NCBI GenBank assembly: GCA_963733395.1
Contig: CAVTCZ010000003.1
Coordinates: forward strand, 62,001 to 126,000
Length of the DNA: 64,000 nt
Source: JADKAV01 sp963733395
GTDB lineage: Bacteria; Actinomycetota; Actinomycetes; S36-B12; UBA10799
Direction: 5' to 3'
Under the pieces are notes generated by a model. The model was not told the DNA's origin, did not search any database, and saw nothing but the letters and a program-made list of their open reading frames with translations. Each line of letters starts with the position of its first letter. Position 1 is the first letter of the stretch. The position numbers and the translations under genes are program-made. Shown here piece after piece: positions 8,259 to 17,049 of this stretch.

Positions 8259-10277
8259 TCAGCCGAACAAGCCGTCCAGTTCGGCGTCGACCGCGCTGGT
8301 GGTGTCCACCGTGGCGATATCCGCCGGGTCCTCGGGTTCGGGCCGCAGCAGGGTGACCTCGTCCATGGTGGCCTTGACGCTCGGCGAGAGGAACCGGGAC
8401 GGTTGCGACCAGGAGTGCCGGTCGCCGTTGGGGCGGTGGTGGTAGCGCAGCGGCACGTAGACCTGCACGTCGTGCCGGGCGCGGGTGAGCGCGACGTAGA
8501 ACAGCCGACGCTCCTCCTCCAGGCCGTTGCGGTCGGTCAGCGCCATGTCCGAGGGGATGTTGCCGTCGGCGGCGTGGATGACGTGGACGGCGTCCCACTC
8601 CAGGCCCTTGGCCGAGTGCATCGTGCTGATGACCAGCCAGTCCTCGTCGATGGCCGGGGTGCCGGCCAGGTCGCCGCTGGACCGCGGCGGCTCGAGTGCG
8701 TGGTCGGCTGCCACGTCGGACAGGCGGGGCAACGCGGCTGCGGCCTCGACCAGCAGATCGAGGTCCGCGAGCCGCTCCTCGGGGTTGTCGTACACCGCCC
8801 GGATGAGCGGGGACATGGCCTGTCGCAAGGCCTCCGCCTGCTTCGTCGCGACCGCCCGGGCCACGGATTCAGCCGGCTCCCGGGCGACCGTCGGGAGTTC
8901 CGCGAGCGCCAGCGGCCAGCGCAGCATGACTTCGGAGTCCTCGCCGTCGTCGAGCAGGCCGAGGGCGGTGACCGCGCGTTTGGCCTTCGCCGGGCCGACG
9001 CCGGGCAGCAACTGCAGCACCCGGAACCAGGCCACCTCGTCGCGCGGGTTGTCTGCGATCCGGAAGCTGGCCAGCAGGTCCTTCACATGCGCGGCCTCCA
9101 GGTAGCGCAGTCCGCCGTACTTGACGAACGGGATGCCGCGGCGGCCCAACTCGATCTCGAGCCGGTCGCTGTGATGCGCGGCCCGGACCAGTACCGCCTG
9201 CTCCTGCAGTGCGGTGCCCGCCTCCCGGTGGGCCAGCACCTGCTCGCACACGATCTGGCTCTGGTGGTCCTCGTCGGCGACGCGCACAAGCTGCGGCGTG
9301 GTCGCCGGTTGCACGGTCGCCGCCCGCAGCCGGGTGGAGAAACCGCTCGGGGCGCCGTCGGCCAGTGCGTTGGCGGTGTCCAGGATCGCCTGCGAGGAGC
9401 GGTAGTTGACCGTCAGCTGCAGGGTGGCCGCGCCGGGGAAATCCGCGGCGAAGTCGAGGATGTGCCGCGGGTCGGAGGCCCGGAACGAATAGATCGCCTG
9501 CGCGTCGTCGCCGACCACGGTCAGCCGGTCGTCGTGCGCGCGCAGCAGTTGCAGCAGTTCCACCTGCAGGGCGTTGACGTCCTGGTACTCGTCGACCAGC
9601 ACGTGGTCGTACAGCCCGCCGAGGCTGCGGCCGACGAGGTCGTCGCGCAGGGCCTGCCGCCAGTGCAGCAGCAGGTCGTCGAAGTCCAGCAGACCGAGTC
9701 GCCGCTTGCGGGCGATGAAGGCCTTGCACACCGCGCCGATCGGTTCCACCATGTCGCTGGCCCAGGGGGCGATGGCCGTGACGACCTCGCCCACCGGCGT
9801 ACTTGTGTCCACCGCGCGCGAGTAGATGTCCAGCAACGTCGACTTGCGCGGGACGCGGCGGGCGTGGGGCAGGTCCTTGAGGACCTCGTCGCGCACGACG
9901 TCCATCACGTCTGCGGCATCCGCCGGGTCCAGCACGGAGAAGCCCTCGGGCAGGCCGAGTCGGGCGGCGTGCTGGCGCAGCGTGCGGTGGGCCACGGAGT
10001 GGAACGTGCCGCCGGCCACGCGACCGGACTTGATCCCCGCCCGGGCCAGCCGGGCATGGCTGCGGTCGACCATCTGGCGGGCGGCGCGCCGGGTGAAGGT
10101 GAGCAGCAGTACCCGTTCGGCGGGGATGCCGTCGGCCACGATCCGGGCCACCCGGGCGCTGAGCGCCGTGGTCTTGCCGGTGCCGGCACCGGCCAGCACC
10201 CGCAACGGCCCGCCCTCGAACGCGGCGACCGCGCGCTGCTCGTCGTTGAGCTCGGCCAGCAGATCGGTTGCGTACAT
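8259..10277 (-). CDS. UvrD/PcrA-type superfamily 1 DNA helicase
   Basis: The 672-residue ATP-dependent 3'-5' helicase shows the SF1A motifs in order: Q motif and Walker A (LNDEQRAVAAFEGGPLRVLA, then GAGTGKTTAL), motif Ia (LLTFTRRAARQM), Walker B (HVLVDEYQDVN), motif III (VGDDAQAIYSFR), motif IV (LTVNYRSSQAILD), motif V (TMHSAKGLEWDAVHV) and motif VI (YVALTRARHDVQVY). It is slightly short for UvrD1 and lacks an HRDC or long C-terminal tail, so a UvrD2-like or generic repair helicase is possible. I prefer the ATG at 10277 (MYATDLLAEL); the frame is open to a GTG at 10307 without a ribosome site. Confidence 0.9.
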   Translation of the reverse strand: MYATDLLAELNDEQRAVAAFEGGPLRVLAGAGTGKTTALSARVARIVADGIPAERVLLLTFTRRAARQMVDRSHARLARAGIKSGRVAGGTFHSVAHRTLRQHAARLGLPEGFSVLDPADAADVMDVVRDEVLKDLPHARRVPRKSTLLDIYSRAVDTSTPVGEVVTAIAPWASDMVEPIGAVCKAFIARKRRLGLLDFDDLLLHWRQALRDDLVGRSLGGLYDHVLVDEYQDVNALQVELLQLLRAHDDRLTVVGDDAQAIYSFRASDPRHILDFAADFPGAATLQLTVNYRSSQAILDTANALADGAPSGFSTRLRAATVQPATTPQLVRVADEDHQSQIVCEQVLAHREAGTALQEQAVLVRAAHHSDRLEIELGRRGIPFVKYGGLRYLEAAHVKDLLASFRIADNPRDEVAWFRVLQLLPGVGPAKAKRAVTALGLLDDGEDSEVMLRWPLALAELPTVAREPAESVARAVATKQAEALRQAMSPLIRAVYDNPEERLADLDLLVEAAAALPRLSDVAADHALEPPRSSGDLAGTPAIDEDWLVISTMHSAKGLEWDAVHVIHAADGNIPSDMALTDRNGLEEERRLFYVALTRARHDVQVYVPLRYHHRPNGDRHSWSQPSRFLSPSVKATMDEVTLLRPEPEDPADIATVDTTSAVDAELDGLFG

Positions 10278-10381
10278 GCGTTCGACACTACCCCCGGGGG
10301 ATGACACGCATCGGTTCGACAGGAAACGTGTCGGCGATCCGCAGTACGTTCACAAGGGCACAAGCCGCTAAGGAGCCGTGA

Positions 10382-10879
10382 ATGTCCAAGAAGATCTCGC
10401 GTGTCGACAAGTACCAAGCCAGCGCCGATGCCGTCTGGGCGATGCTGCACGACCGGGCCTACGTGGACGCCAAGTATCAAGCGCTGGGGGACAACTCCAC
10501 CGACGTGCAGACGTTCGACACCGCCGACGACAGCATCACGCTGAAGGTCGAGCGGATCGTCCCCGCGGACCTGCCCGACTTCGCCAAGAAGATCCTCGGG
10601 GACACCAACCGCATCGTGCAGGCGGAGAAGTGGACCGCTGTCGGTGACGGCTACAGCTGCGACCTGAAGATCGAGTTCCCCGGCAAGCCGCTGCACGTCA
10701 CCGGCAAGCTGGACATCAAGCCCACCGGCGACGCCAGTGCCGACTGGGTCGTCAACATGGAGGTCAAGTCCAGCGTCCCGCTGGTCGGCGGCAAGCTCGA
10801 GGGGGTTGTCGTCAAGGAGACGCTGGCCAGCCTGGACAAGGAGTACGCGTTCAACCAGGAGTGGCTCGCCGAGCACTGA
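10382..10879 (+). CDS. DUF2505 protein (START-like fold)
   Basis: This 165-residue cytosolic protein matches the actinobacterial DUF2505 pattern: a short N-terminal KYQASADAVWAMLHD, a central ILGDTNRIVQAEKW, and GKLDIKPTGD. These are SRPBCC/polyketide-cyclase-like lipid-binding folds of unknown role. An AAGGAG ribosome site precedes the ATG by 6 bp. It stands alone, divergent from the helicase gene and followed by a phased GTTAG array. Confidence 0.85.
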   Translation: MSKKISRVDKYQASADAVWAMLHDRAYVDAKYQALGDNSTDVQTFDTADDSITLKVERIVPADLPDFAKKILGDTNRIVQAEKWTAVGDGYSCDLKIEFPGKPLHVTGKLDIKPTGDASADWVVNMEVKSSVPLVGGKLEGVVVKETLASLDKEYAFNQEWLAEH

Positions 10880-10896
10880 GGCCGGGGCGTCGCCCG

Positions 10897-11003
10897 CGTT
10901 AGTGCTGTGGACAGCCGTTAGTCCGGGGTACAGGCGTTAGCGGAAAGTCCGCGTCTGGGGCTAACGGTTGTAGTTTGGGCTAACGGTTGGACCTGGGGCT
11001 AAC
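10897..11003. repeat. phased GTTAG array, 3 forward + 3 inverted boxes at 19-nt spacing
   Basis: Forward GTTAG boxes begin at 10898, 10917 and 10936, and inverted CTAAC boxes at 10961, 10980 and 10999. Every interval within a group is exactly 19 nt. The 14-nt spacers differ, although those read in box orientation tend to end CAxxC. Because 19 is 1 modulo 3, the three forward TAG triplets (10900, 10919, 10938) fall in all three plus frames and the three inverted ones in all three minus frames. The array lies between two plus-strand genes. Confidence 0.75.
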
Positions 11004-11069
11004 CCCGGGCCGGCCGCGTACCCCCGCCGCCCCGACACTGGCGTCGCCGACCCCTCGTACGATCGGGGA

Positions 11070-12268
11070 ATGCGTGCCCTGCTGCTTGAGAACATCCACC
11101 CCGATGGTGCTGCCGCCCTGGAGAAGGCCGGTTACGCCGTCGAATCGTTGGACCGGGCGCTGACGGGCGCGGAACTCAGCGCAACGGCTCGAGGGCGTGC
11201 AGTTGTTGGGGATCCGTTCCAAGTCCCAGGTCACCGCCGAGCACCTGTCGCGGGCCGACTCGCTGCTCGCGGTGGGTGCGTTCTGCATCGGCACCGACCA
11301 GATCGACCTCGCGGCCGCTGCCGACGAGGGCATCGCGGTGTTCAACGCGCCGTACTCCAACACCCGCTCCGTGGTGGAGCTGGCGCTGGCCGAAGTCATC
11401 GCGCTGACCCGGGGGCTGGTGGAGAAGAGCCGGCTCATGCACGACGGTGTCTGGGACAAGTCCGCGGCCGGCGCGCACGAGGTCCGCGGCCGGGCCCTGG
11501 GGATCGTCGGGTACGGCAATATCGGCGCGCAACTGTCGGTGCTGGCCGAGGCGCTGGGCATGGTCGTGTACTTCTACGACACCGTCGACAAGCTGGCGCT
11601 GGGCAATGCCCGCCGCTGCGGCTCGATGGCCGAACTGCTCGCCGTGGCCGACGTGGTCACGCTGCACGTCGACGGCCGCAAGGGCAACGCCGGGCTGTTC
11701 GGCGCCGAGCAGTTCGCGGCGATGAAGCCCGGGGCGCTGTTCCTCAACCTCTCCCGCGGTTTCGTGATCGACACCGCCTCGCTGCGGGACAACCTCGTCA
11801 GCGGCCACCTCGCAGGCGCAGCGGTCGACGTGTTCCCGGTCGAGCCCAGCAGTCGGGCCGAGGAGTTCCACAACGAGTTGCGTGGGCTGCCCAACGTGAT
11901 CCTCACCCCGCACGTCGGCGGCTCCACGCTAGGAGGCGCAGCAGGACATCGGCCGGTTCGTCGCCGGCAAGTTGGTGGACTTCGTCGCCGACGGTTCCAC
12001 GGTGCTGAGTGTCAACCTGCCGCCACTGAACCTGCCAGAACACCCCGGCACCCATCGCCTGGCCCACCTGCACCACAACGTCCCCGGCGTGCTGGCCGCG
12101 ATCAACTCGGTGCTCGCCGACCACGGCGTGAACGTCGAGGGGCAGTTGCTGGGCACCCGCGGCGAGGTCGGCTACGTGCTGACGGACATCGGCGTGGACT
12201 ACGCGGACGAGGTGCTCGGGAAGTTGCGGGCGCTGCCGGAGACGGTCCGGTTGCGCGTCCTGTACTGA
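11070..12268 (+). CDS. serA: D-3-phosphoglycerate dehydrogenase SerA, two frameshifts
   Basis: SerA oxidises 3-phosphoglycerate in the first step of serine synthesis. The pieces read MRALLLENIHPDGAAALEKA (frame from 11070), then VGAFCIGTDQIDL, the GIVGYGNIGAQ NAD site, LFLNLSRGFVID and PHVGGST (frame from about 11185), and finally an ACT regulatory domain, LHHNVPGVLAAINSVLADHG (frame from about 11932). The E. coli-type short form of about 400 residues is complete. One extra base near 11182 and one near 11930 break the frame. Conservation around both breaks suggests sequence error, because serine synthesis is central. Confidence 0.85.
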
Positions 12269-12310
12269 GGTGGCGCCGGCTCCAATCCCGTCGCCTGCTT
12301 CTGGACGGCT

Positions 12311-12379
12311 GGTTAGAGGTTGTCCCGTTGGTGAGCGAATGCACGCGTGTTTCCTCTAACCAGCGGGACAACGTCTAAC
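12311..12379. repeat. phased GTTAG/GTGAG array with GTTGTCCCG stem and ACGCGTG loop
   Basis: GTTAG (12312) and GTGAG (12331) are 19 nt apart. Mirrored CTAAC boxes at 12356 and 12375 are also 19 nt apart. The outer arms pair as GGTTAGAGGTTGTCCCGTTG (12311-12330) with CAGCGGGACAACGTCTAAC (12361-12379), two mismatches. The loop contains GCGAATGCACGCGTG, which is conserved in the arrays at 27365, 43000 and 55246. It follows serA and precedes the antitoxin gene, both plus strand. Confidence 0.75.
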
Positions 12380-12459
12380 GAACTGCCCGAAATCTGACGC
12401 CGGGCTTCGGAAGCTGGCGGCTGATTCCAGCAACTCGGCCCGGTATCACGACGTGATAC

Positions 12460-12696
12460 ATGGGTGATGTGTCGATCCGGGAACTGCGCAACGACGGTGG
12501 CAGCGTCGTCGAACGGGTGCTCGCCGGCGAGCTGGTCACGGTCACCCGTGGTGGCACCCCGGTGGCACAACTGCGGCCGGTGACCCAGGCGCCACTGCCG
12601 GCAGCCACGGTGCTCGAGCGCTGGCGCAACCTGCCACAGCTCGATCTGGCGGCCGTGCGCGCTGACGTCGAAGAGTTGCTGGACGTCGACCTGTGA
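12460..12696 (+). CDS. Phd/YefM-type antitoxin
   Basis: The 78-residue protein has the Phd/YefM DNA-binding fold signature: MGDVSIRELRNDGGSVVERV, then GELVTVTRGGTPVAQLRPV. Such antitoxins neutralise the partner toxin through the C-terminus and repress their own operon as dimers. The stop overlaps the start of the PIN toxin by 4 bp, the usual order and coupling for this TA type. Confidence 0.85.
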   Translation: MGDVSIRELRNDGGSVVERVLAGELVTVTRGGTPVAQLRPVTQAPLPAATVLERWRNLPQLDLAAVRADVEELLDVDL

Positions 12697-13097
12697 CGGG
12701 CTTGCTGGACACGAGTGTCGTCGTCGCGCTGCCCGGGTTGCGCGATCCGCAGGCACTGCCCGAAACCCCTGTCATCTGTGCCGTCACGCTCGCCGAGTTG
12801 TCCGTTGGGCCGCTGGCGACCGACGACCCGTTGGAGCGGGCGCGTCGCCAGGCCGTGCTGCAGCAGGTCGAGAGCGACTTCGCGCCGCTGCCCTTCGACG
12901 CGGCTGCTGCGCGGGCATTCGCCACGGTGGCGGCTTCGCTGCGAGCGCAGGGTCGCAAGCCCAAGGCGCGTGCATTCGACGCACTGATCGCGGCGACGGC
13001 ACTGGCCCACGGGCTGCCGCTCTACACCTGCAACCCCTCGGATTTCGACGGGATCGACGGGCTGGTCGTGCGCGCCGTGGCCACCTCAGCCCAGTGA
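12693..13097 (+). CDS. PIN-domain ribonuclease toxin (VapC family)
   Basis: The 134-residue PIN protein shows the acidic metal-binding set: D in LLDTSVVVAL, E in VTLAELSVGP, D in KARAFDALIAATAL, and D in TCNPSDFDGID. VapC toxins cleave specific tRNA or rRNA sites when freed from antitoxin. It is translationally coupled to the Phd-type antitoxin upstream. Its last 12 bp overlap the convergent membrane gene at 13086-13805. Confidence 0.88.
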   Translation: MTGLLDTSVVVALPGLRDPQALPETPVICAVTLAELSVGPLATDDPLERARRQAVLQQVESDFAPLPFDAAAARAFATVAASLRAQGRKPKARAFDALIAATALAHGLPLYTCNPSDFDGIDGLVVRAVATSAQ

Positions 13098-13805
13098 CGG
13101 CCCGCCGTTCAGGGCGCTGATGCCGCTGCCGACCAGGACCAGGCCGACGCCGATCGAGGCGATGATCGCGGCCTTCGTGCCGTTGCGGTCGAGCCAGCCC
13201 GTGACCGAATCCGCCACCACGATCCGGCGTTCCGGCCCGGCCGCGGTGTAGGCCGCGACGATGGCGGTCTGCAGGATGAGGGCGGCGGCGGCGTAGACCA
13301 GCACCGCGAGCAGCACCTCGAGCACGGGCAGGTTCTTCGCGCCGACGTTGACCATGGCGACGATGAACACGACGTCCAGCAGGCTCTGCACCACCACCAG
13401 CCCGGCGCCGAACCCGAACAGCTTCCCGCCGGTGAGGTTCAACCGCCGGCGCAGGCCGTCGGAGACCTCCGGGCCGGTGTCGCCGTGGCGCTGCTGCCAC
13501 CACAGATACAGCCCGAATCCGGCGAACAGCACCCCGCAGGCGATCTCGACGCTCGGCTCGAGCCAGGGGTAGTCCCGGGTCAGCCGCAGCATCACGTGCC
13601 CGGCCCCGATCGCGAAGGCGACGCCGAGGACCGTGATCCCCATCGCCGAGCCGACCAGGAACCATACGCTGCGCCGGATCCCGTTGGGCTGGGTCAGCAG
13701 CACCGGCATCACGGCGATGCCCACGGGATCGACTGCCGCGAGGCCGAGGAAGCCGATGGACGCCAGCAGGCTGAGCACCCGTCGAGTCTGGCATCGGGTG
13801 CGCAC
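13086..13805 (-). CDS. six-helix membrane protein, GAP/SfLAP-like
   Basis: The 239-residue product has six hydrophobic helices with ALVDP-like AAVDPVGIAVMP after helix 1, a glycine-rich helix 3 and a hydrophilic loop near WWQQRHGDTGPEVS. That is the layout of GAP (sulfolipid-addressing-like) or LysE-type exporters, and GAP is my best guess. GTG at 13805 has a GAGG about 7 bp upstream. GTG at 13778 (VLSLLASIGF) would give a more typical N-terminus. It diverges from the ggt gene and converges on vapC with a 12 bp overlap. Confidence 0.6.
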   Translation of the reverse strand: MRTRCQTRRVLSLLASIGFLGLAAVDPVGIAVMPVLLTQPNGIRRSVWFLVGSAMGITVLGVAFAIGAGHVMLRLTRDYPWLEPSVEIACGVLFAGFGLYLWWQQRHGDTGPEVSDGLRRRLNLTGGKLFGFGAGLVVVQSLLDVVFIVAMVNVGAKNLPVLEVLLAVLVYAAAALILQTAIVAAYTAAGPERRIVVADSVTGWLDRNGTKAAIIASIGVGLVLVGSGISALNGGPSLG

Positions 13806-13828
13806 GGACGCCTCGTTAGCCTGGGGAC

Positions 13829-15175
13829 ATGCAGGCAGCGGTCGCAGGCGGGGCCCCGGGGACGGTGGCCGTCGCCCTGGAGGTGCTGGCTGCGGGCGGG
13901 AACGCCGTGGACGCGGCGGTCGCGGCGGCGTTCGCGATGCCGGTGACCGAGCCTGGGTTGGCCAGCCTGGGTGGTGGCGGCTTCCTGATGGTCCGCGACG
14001 CTGATGGCAGCAGCCACTTGATCGACTTCTTCGCCGCGGTGCCGACCCCGCATGCCGGCCGGGTGCACAACGTCATCACCGTGGAGTTCTCCGGGGCGCA
14101 GCAGAACTTCACGATCGGGCCGTCCACCGTCGCCGTGCCCGGAGTTCTTCCGGGGCTGCTGCACGCACATCGCCGGCATGGCCGGATGCCGCGGGATCGG
14201 ATGCTGCAGGCGCCGTTGGCGTGCGTGCGCGCCGGAGCGGCGCTGACCGCCCAGCAGGCGCTGGTCCTGCAGTTGATCGGCGCGGTGGTCACCTCGACGC
14301 CGGCGTCGAAGGCGGTGTACGCACCGCACGGCCACCTGCTGACCACCGGCGAGATCATGCGCAACCCGCAGTACGCGGCCTTCCTGGCAGAGGTCGCCGA
14401 GGGGTTGAGTTGGCTGCCGGCCGAGGGCCCGCTGCACCCCGAGGACCTGTCGGCGTACACCGTCTACGAGCGCGAGCCGTTGCGGGTGGAGTTGCCCGGC
14501 GGGACGCTGCAGACCAACCCGGGGCCGTCCTTGGGCGGGTCGATCATCGCCCATGCGCTCGGCGAACTCGCGGACGTCGACGATCCGAGTGCCCTGCAAC
14601 TGCTGATGGCGCTGCGGGATGCGACCGATCACAACAAATCGGCGGCCCCGGTGTCGGTTCGCGGGACCACCCACATCAGCGTCACCGACGGTGAGCAGAC
14701 GGTGGCGCTGACGGTCTCCAACGGCAGTTGCTCGGGGGTCATGCTCGGGGACACGGGCATTCAACTGAACAACATGATGGGTGAGAGCGACCTGCATCCC
14801 AACGGCTTCGCGGCGCCGGTGGGTTCGCGCATCCGGTCGATGATGGCGCCCAGCCTGGTGGAGCGCGACGGCGTGATCACCGCGCTCGGGACCGGGGGCA
14901 GCGAGCGCATCCGCAGTGCCATGACCCGGGTGATCGCCGCACTGTTGCGCGGCGCGGACCTGCAGGCGGCCATCGACGCCCCCCGGGTGCATCTCGACAA
15001 CGACGGCGTCGTGCAGGTGGAACCGGGGTTCCCAGCCGATCAGGTGGCGGCACTGCCCGAACCGGTGTCGCAGTGGCGGGCCGAGGACTTCTACTTCGGC
15101 GGCGTGCATGCGGTCTCCAGCGACGGGGTGGCCGCCGCGGATGCCCGGCGCGGGGGACACACCGGCAGGTTGTGA
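13829..15175 (+). CDS. ggt: gamma-glutamyltransferase
   Basis: An Ntn-hydrolase that cleaves gamma-glutamyl amides such as glutathione (mycothiol-containing actinobacteria use it on other gamma-glutamyl compounds). The 448-residue protein has GGNAVDAAVAAAFA, EPGLASLGGGGFLMV and the autocleavage site with nucleophile Thr in VRGTTHISVTD (about residue 278), then NNMMGESDLHP and APSLVERDG. It is shorter than the 550-580 residue secreted enzymes and has no signal peptide, so a cytosolic short form is likely. It precedes the sulfur locus. Confidence 0.88.
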   Translation: MQAAVAGGAPGTVAVALEVLAAGGNAVDAAVAAAFAMPVTEPGLASLGGGGFLMVRDADGSSHLIDFFAAVPTPHAGRVHNVITVEFSGAQQNFTIGPSTVAVPGVLPGLLHAHRRHGRMPRDRMLQAPLACVRAGAALTAQQALVLQLIGAVVTSTPASKAVYAPHGHLLTTGEIMRNPQYAAFLAEVAEGLSWLPAEGPLHPEDLSAYTVYEREPLRVELPGGTLQTNPGPSLGGSIIAHALGELADVDDPSALQLLMALRDATDHNKSAAPVSVRGTTHISVTDGEQTVALTVSNGSCSGVMLGDTGIQLNNMMGESDLHPNGFAAPVGSRIRSMMAPSLVERDGVITALGTGGSERIRSAMTRVIAALLRGADLQAAIDAPRVHLDNDGVVQVEPGFPADQVAALPEPVSQWRAEDFYFGGVHAVSSDGVAAADARRGGHTGRL

Positions 15176-15204
15176 GCGCGGGTGTCGCATCGGTGGCTCC
15201 GTCG

Positions 15205-15319
15205 GGAGGCAGATTGCGCGGCGGGCCAGTTACTTGCCTGCGAGGCAATCTGCCCGGGCGCGAGCCGGTCGTCAGCCGATCCGGCCGTGCTCCAGCGGCG
15301 AGTGTTGCACCGTTGCGCA
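15205..15319 (+). repeat. 115-bp dispersed repeat, copy 1 (partner at 22156)
   Basis: The segment contains the inverted pair GGCAGATTGC (15208-15217) and GCAATCTGCC (15245-15254), then GGGCGCGAGCCGGTCGTCAG and GGCGAGTGTTGCACCGTTGC. The copy at 22156-22270 repeats the same order with few substitutions. The 22 kb copy continues with three more 31-nt-phased arms. Here the sequence changes abruptly after 15320 into a disturbed region, so the second half appears lost. It lies just after ggt. Confidence 0.75.
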
Positions 15320-15409
15320 CCCTCTCTAGTGTGTCAATCGGAGTGTCAGTCGTTATCCAGTCTCTGAGGAATTGGTGATCGAGAAGATGTTGATCGGACT
15401 GGACACCGG

Positions 15410-16018
15410 ACCAGAAACGCGAGCATGCGCTGGCATGTCTGCGTCCGCGCGCGGCACGAAGGCTGCGATTTGAGCCAGCATGGGATCAGTGCATGCTGCT
15501 GCGGCGTTGGCGCCGTCAGATCACTGCGGGCACCGGATGGTATGGTGGCGCGATCGCCGCCGCCGAGGAGTTGGCGAATCGGACGAAGTACTTCATGCCA
15601 CAGCAGTTCGCAACCCGGCGAACCGGCTATCCACCGCGCCACCACCGCAGAGGAGATCTGGCAGGACACCGATGGTCAGGTCGACATCTGATCTCGGAGT
15701 CGGGACCGGCGGCACATCACCGGCGTGGGGCAGGTGTTGAAGTTCCGCAAGCCGGAGTGCAGATCATCGCGTGGAGCCGGCGGCCTCACCGGTGCTGTCC
15801 GGGGGGCAAGGCCGCACCGATCAGGGCATCGGCGCGGGCTTCGTCAGACATCTGGACACGAGATCTACGACGAGATCATAAAGGTCGACAACGAGGACGC
15901 CCTTGCCACGGCCCGCCGGGCGGCGCAGGAGGAGAGCCTGCTCGTGGGCATCTCCTCCGGGGCGGCCTGGGCAGCGGCACAGGTGGCCGCACGCCCGGAG
16001 AACGCGGGGAATTCTTAG
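15410..16018 (+). pseudogene. cysK: cysteine synthase CysK, heavily damaged
   Basis: CysK makes cysteine from O-acetylserine and sulfide using PLP. Short in-frame pieces match its order: GN-A-S-ALA-V-ARG near 15412-15456, IAAAEELANRTKYFMPQQF near 15560-15610, HRATTAEEIWQDTDGQVDI to 15691, VGQVLKFRKPE (15726), EIYDEIIKVDNEDALATARR and LLVGISSGAAWAAAQ to 16018. Those pieces cover roughly the middle and C-terminal two thirds. The N-terminal part with the PLP lysine is not recognisable, and many indels and substitutions separate the pieces. The pathway fits the cysteine desulfurase downstream. Whether this is decay or poor sequence is unresolved. Confidence 0.75.
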
Positions 16019-16514
16019 CGAGACCGTGCGTTGGTGTGTAGGCGTTAGCGCTGTGGATGACGTCCGTACACTGATATTAGTCGCGCATGGTGGTTCGGCT
16101 CGACAGTGAAGTTGAAGAGAGGAGTGGGATCATGTATGATATTCGATGGAACGACGGAGCGAGAAAGCACGACGTGTGGTGATGATGAGCAGACGGATGC
16201 TGGACGCCATTGGAAGATGGAGGTGATCGGGCATGCAGAACTGCTGCACGCAAGCGACAGAGAGTGTGATCTGTATTGAATGACCAGGGTCTGTGGGCTC
16301 CGCAGGCTCGTAGCCGGGAGCGTTGAAGTACACGAGGATGTACGCTGGTCAATCCGCTGTCGATGGCCAGTTACGAAGCGTAGTTGGGGCGGAAAGTGGA
16401 CACCTGATGCCAAGTGCTAGCGACTGGTGCGCACCGACCGGAAATATGATGGAGAATAGACTGCGATAATCTGCTTGCCGAGGGCACAGAACCTGATCTC
16501 GGCTGTACCGATCG
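16019..16514. other. low-GC disturbed stretch without recognisable gene
   Basis: GC content drops visibly (runs such as ATGTATGATATTCG) relative to the GC-rich flanks, and no frame gives a credible protein. By position this stretch should hold the N-terminal half of the encapsulin gene, whose later parts are readable from about 16515. A single box like those of the 10.9 kb array, GGCGTTAGCGCTGTGGA, occurs at 16039-16055. I see no promoter or RNA gene that I could defend. Confidence 0.5.
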
Positions 16515-17049
16515 CACAGATCAGGTCGTGAGCAGTTGCGGTTTGATGAGAAGTAAGGAGCGCAGATGACAACTCGTAACAACGAATTACGAGCTGCTCA
16601 ACCAGGTCGTGGACTCTCAGCGCATCAGCAAGAACCAGCCCGCCGACTGAAGATTGAGATATGTAAGTTGAAGAAGTGTTTTTAGAGTAGCCGAGCTGCT
16701 TAGGGGAGTACACCCGGGGAGTGCGCGGCAGCGGTCAACCTGTACGGGCACAGTTATCACGTGGCGCGGCATCCGATCATCCCCTCGGACAAGCTCGCCG
16801 TGGACGGCAAGGGCAGAACCAACGTCTGCTGGTGCGCACCGGTTTGGAGAAGCAGGGTGTGACCGGGTTGTTCCAGCCGGGACTGCCCGGTGAGGTGAAC
16901 CGAGTCTCTCGGTGCGGTTCATGGGCATCAACCAGAAGGCGCAGGCCCAGTACCTCATATCGCTGTACTGCAGCGCCGCCGTCCACACCGACGACGCGAT
17001 CGCCGTGCTGGAGGGTGTCGACGTCAACCACTACCATGACTACTCCTGA
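16515..17049 (+). pseudogene. family 2A encapsulin shell protein (SrpI-like), 5' half unreadable
   Basis: Readable pieces are YELLNQVVDSQRISK (16588-16632), YHVARHPIIPSDKLAVDGKG (about 16755-16814), LLVRTGLEKQGVTGLFQPGL (to about 16889), a shifted LSVRFMGINQKAQAQYLISL and YCSAAVHTDDAIAVLEGVDV with NHYHDY at the end (stop 17047-17049). The motifs GLFQPGLPGE, VRFMGIN and LTDDA-like HTDDAIAVLE are hallmarks of HK97-fold family 2A encapsulins, which form cages around cysteine desulfurase. The next gene encodes exactly that cargo and starts inside the last codons of this one. Frames change repeatedly, and a stretch of roughly 25 residues is missing near 16650-16735. Confidence 0.82.

Noticed and set aside
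7182..10304. A 1040-codon open frame on the plus strand
   Set aside because: It is antisense to the arfB, cyclo-ligase and UvrD-type helicase genes, whose motifs are unmistakable; long antisense frames are expected at this GC content.
10897..11003. Short phased repeats as a CRISPR array
   Set aside because: Boxes are only 5-7 bp, copies occur in both orientations around a centre, spacers are 14 nt, and no cas genes are near.
15410..16018. cysK pieces as an intact short gene from 15725
   Set aside because: The 97-residue frame contains only the C-terminal part of CysK with a garbled first half; the matching upstream pieces lie in other frames.
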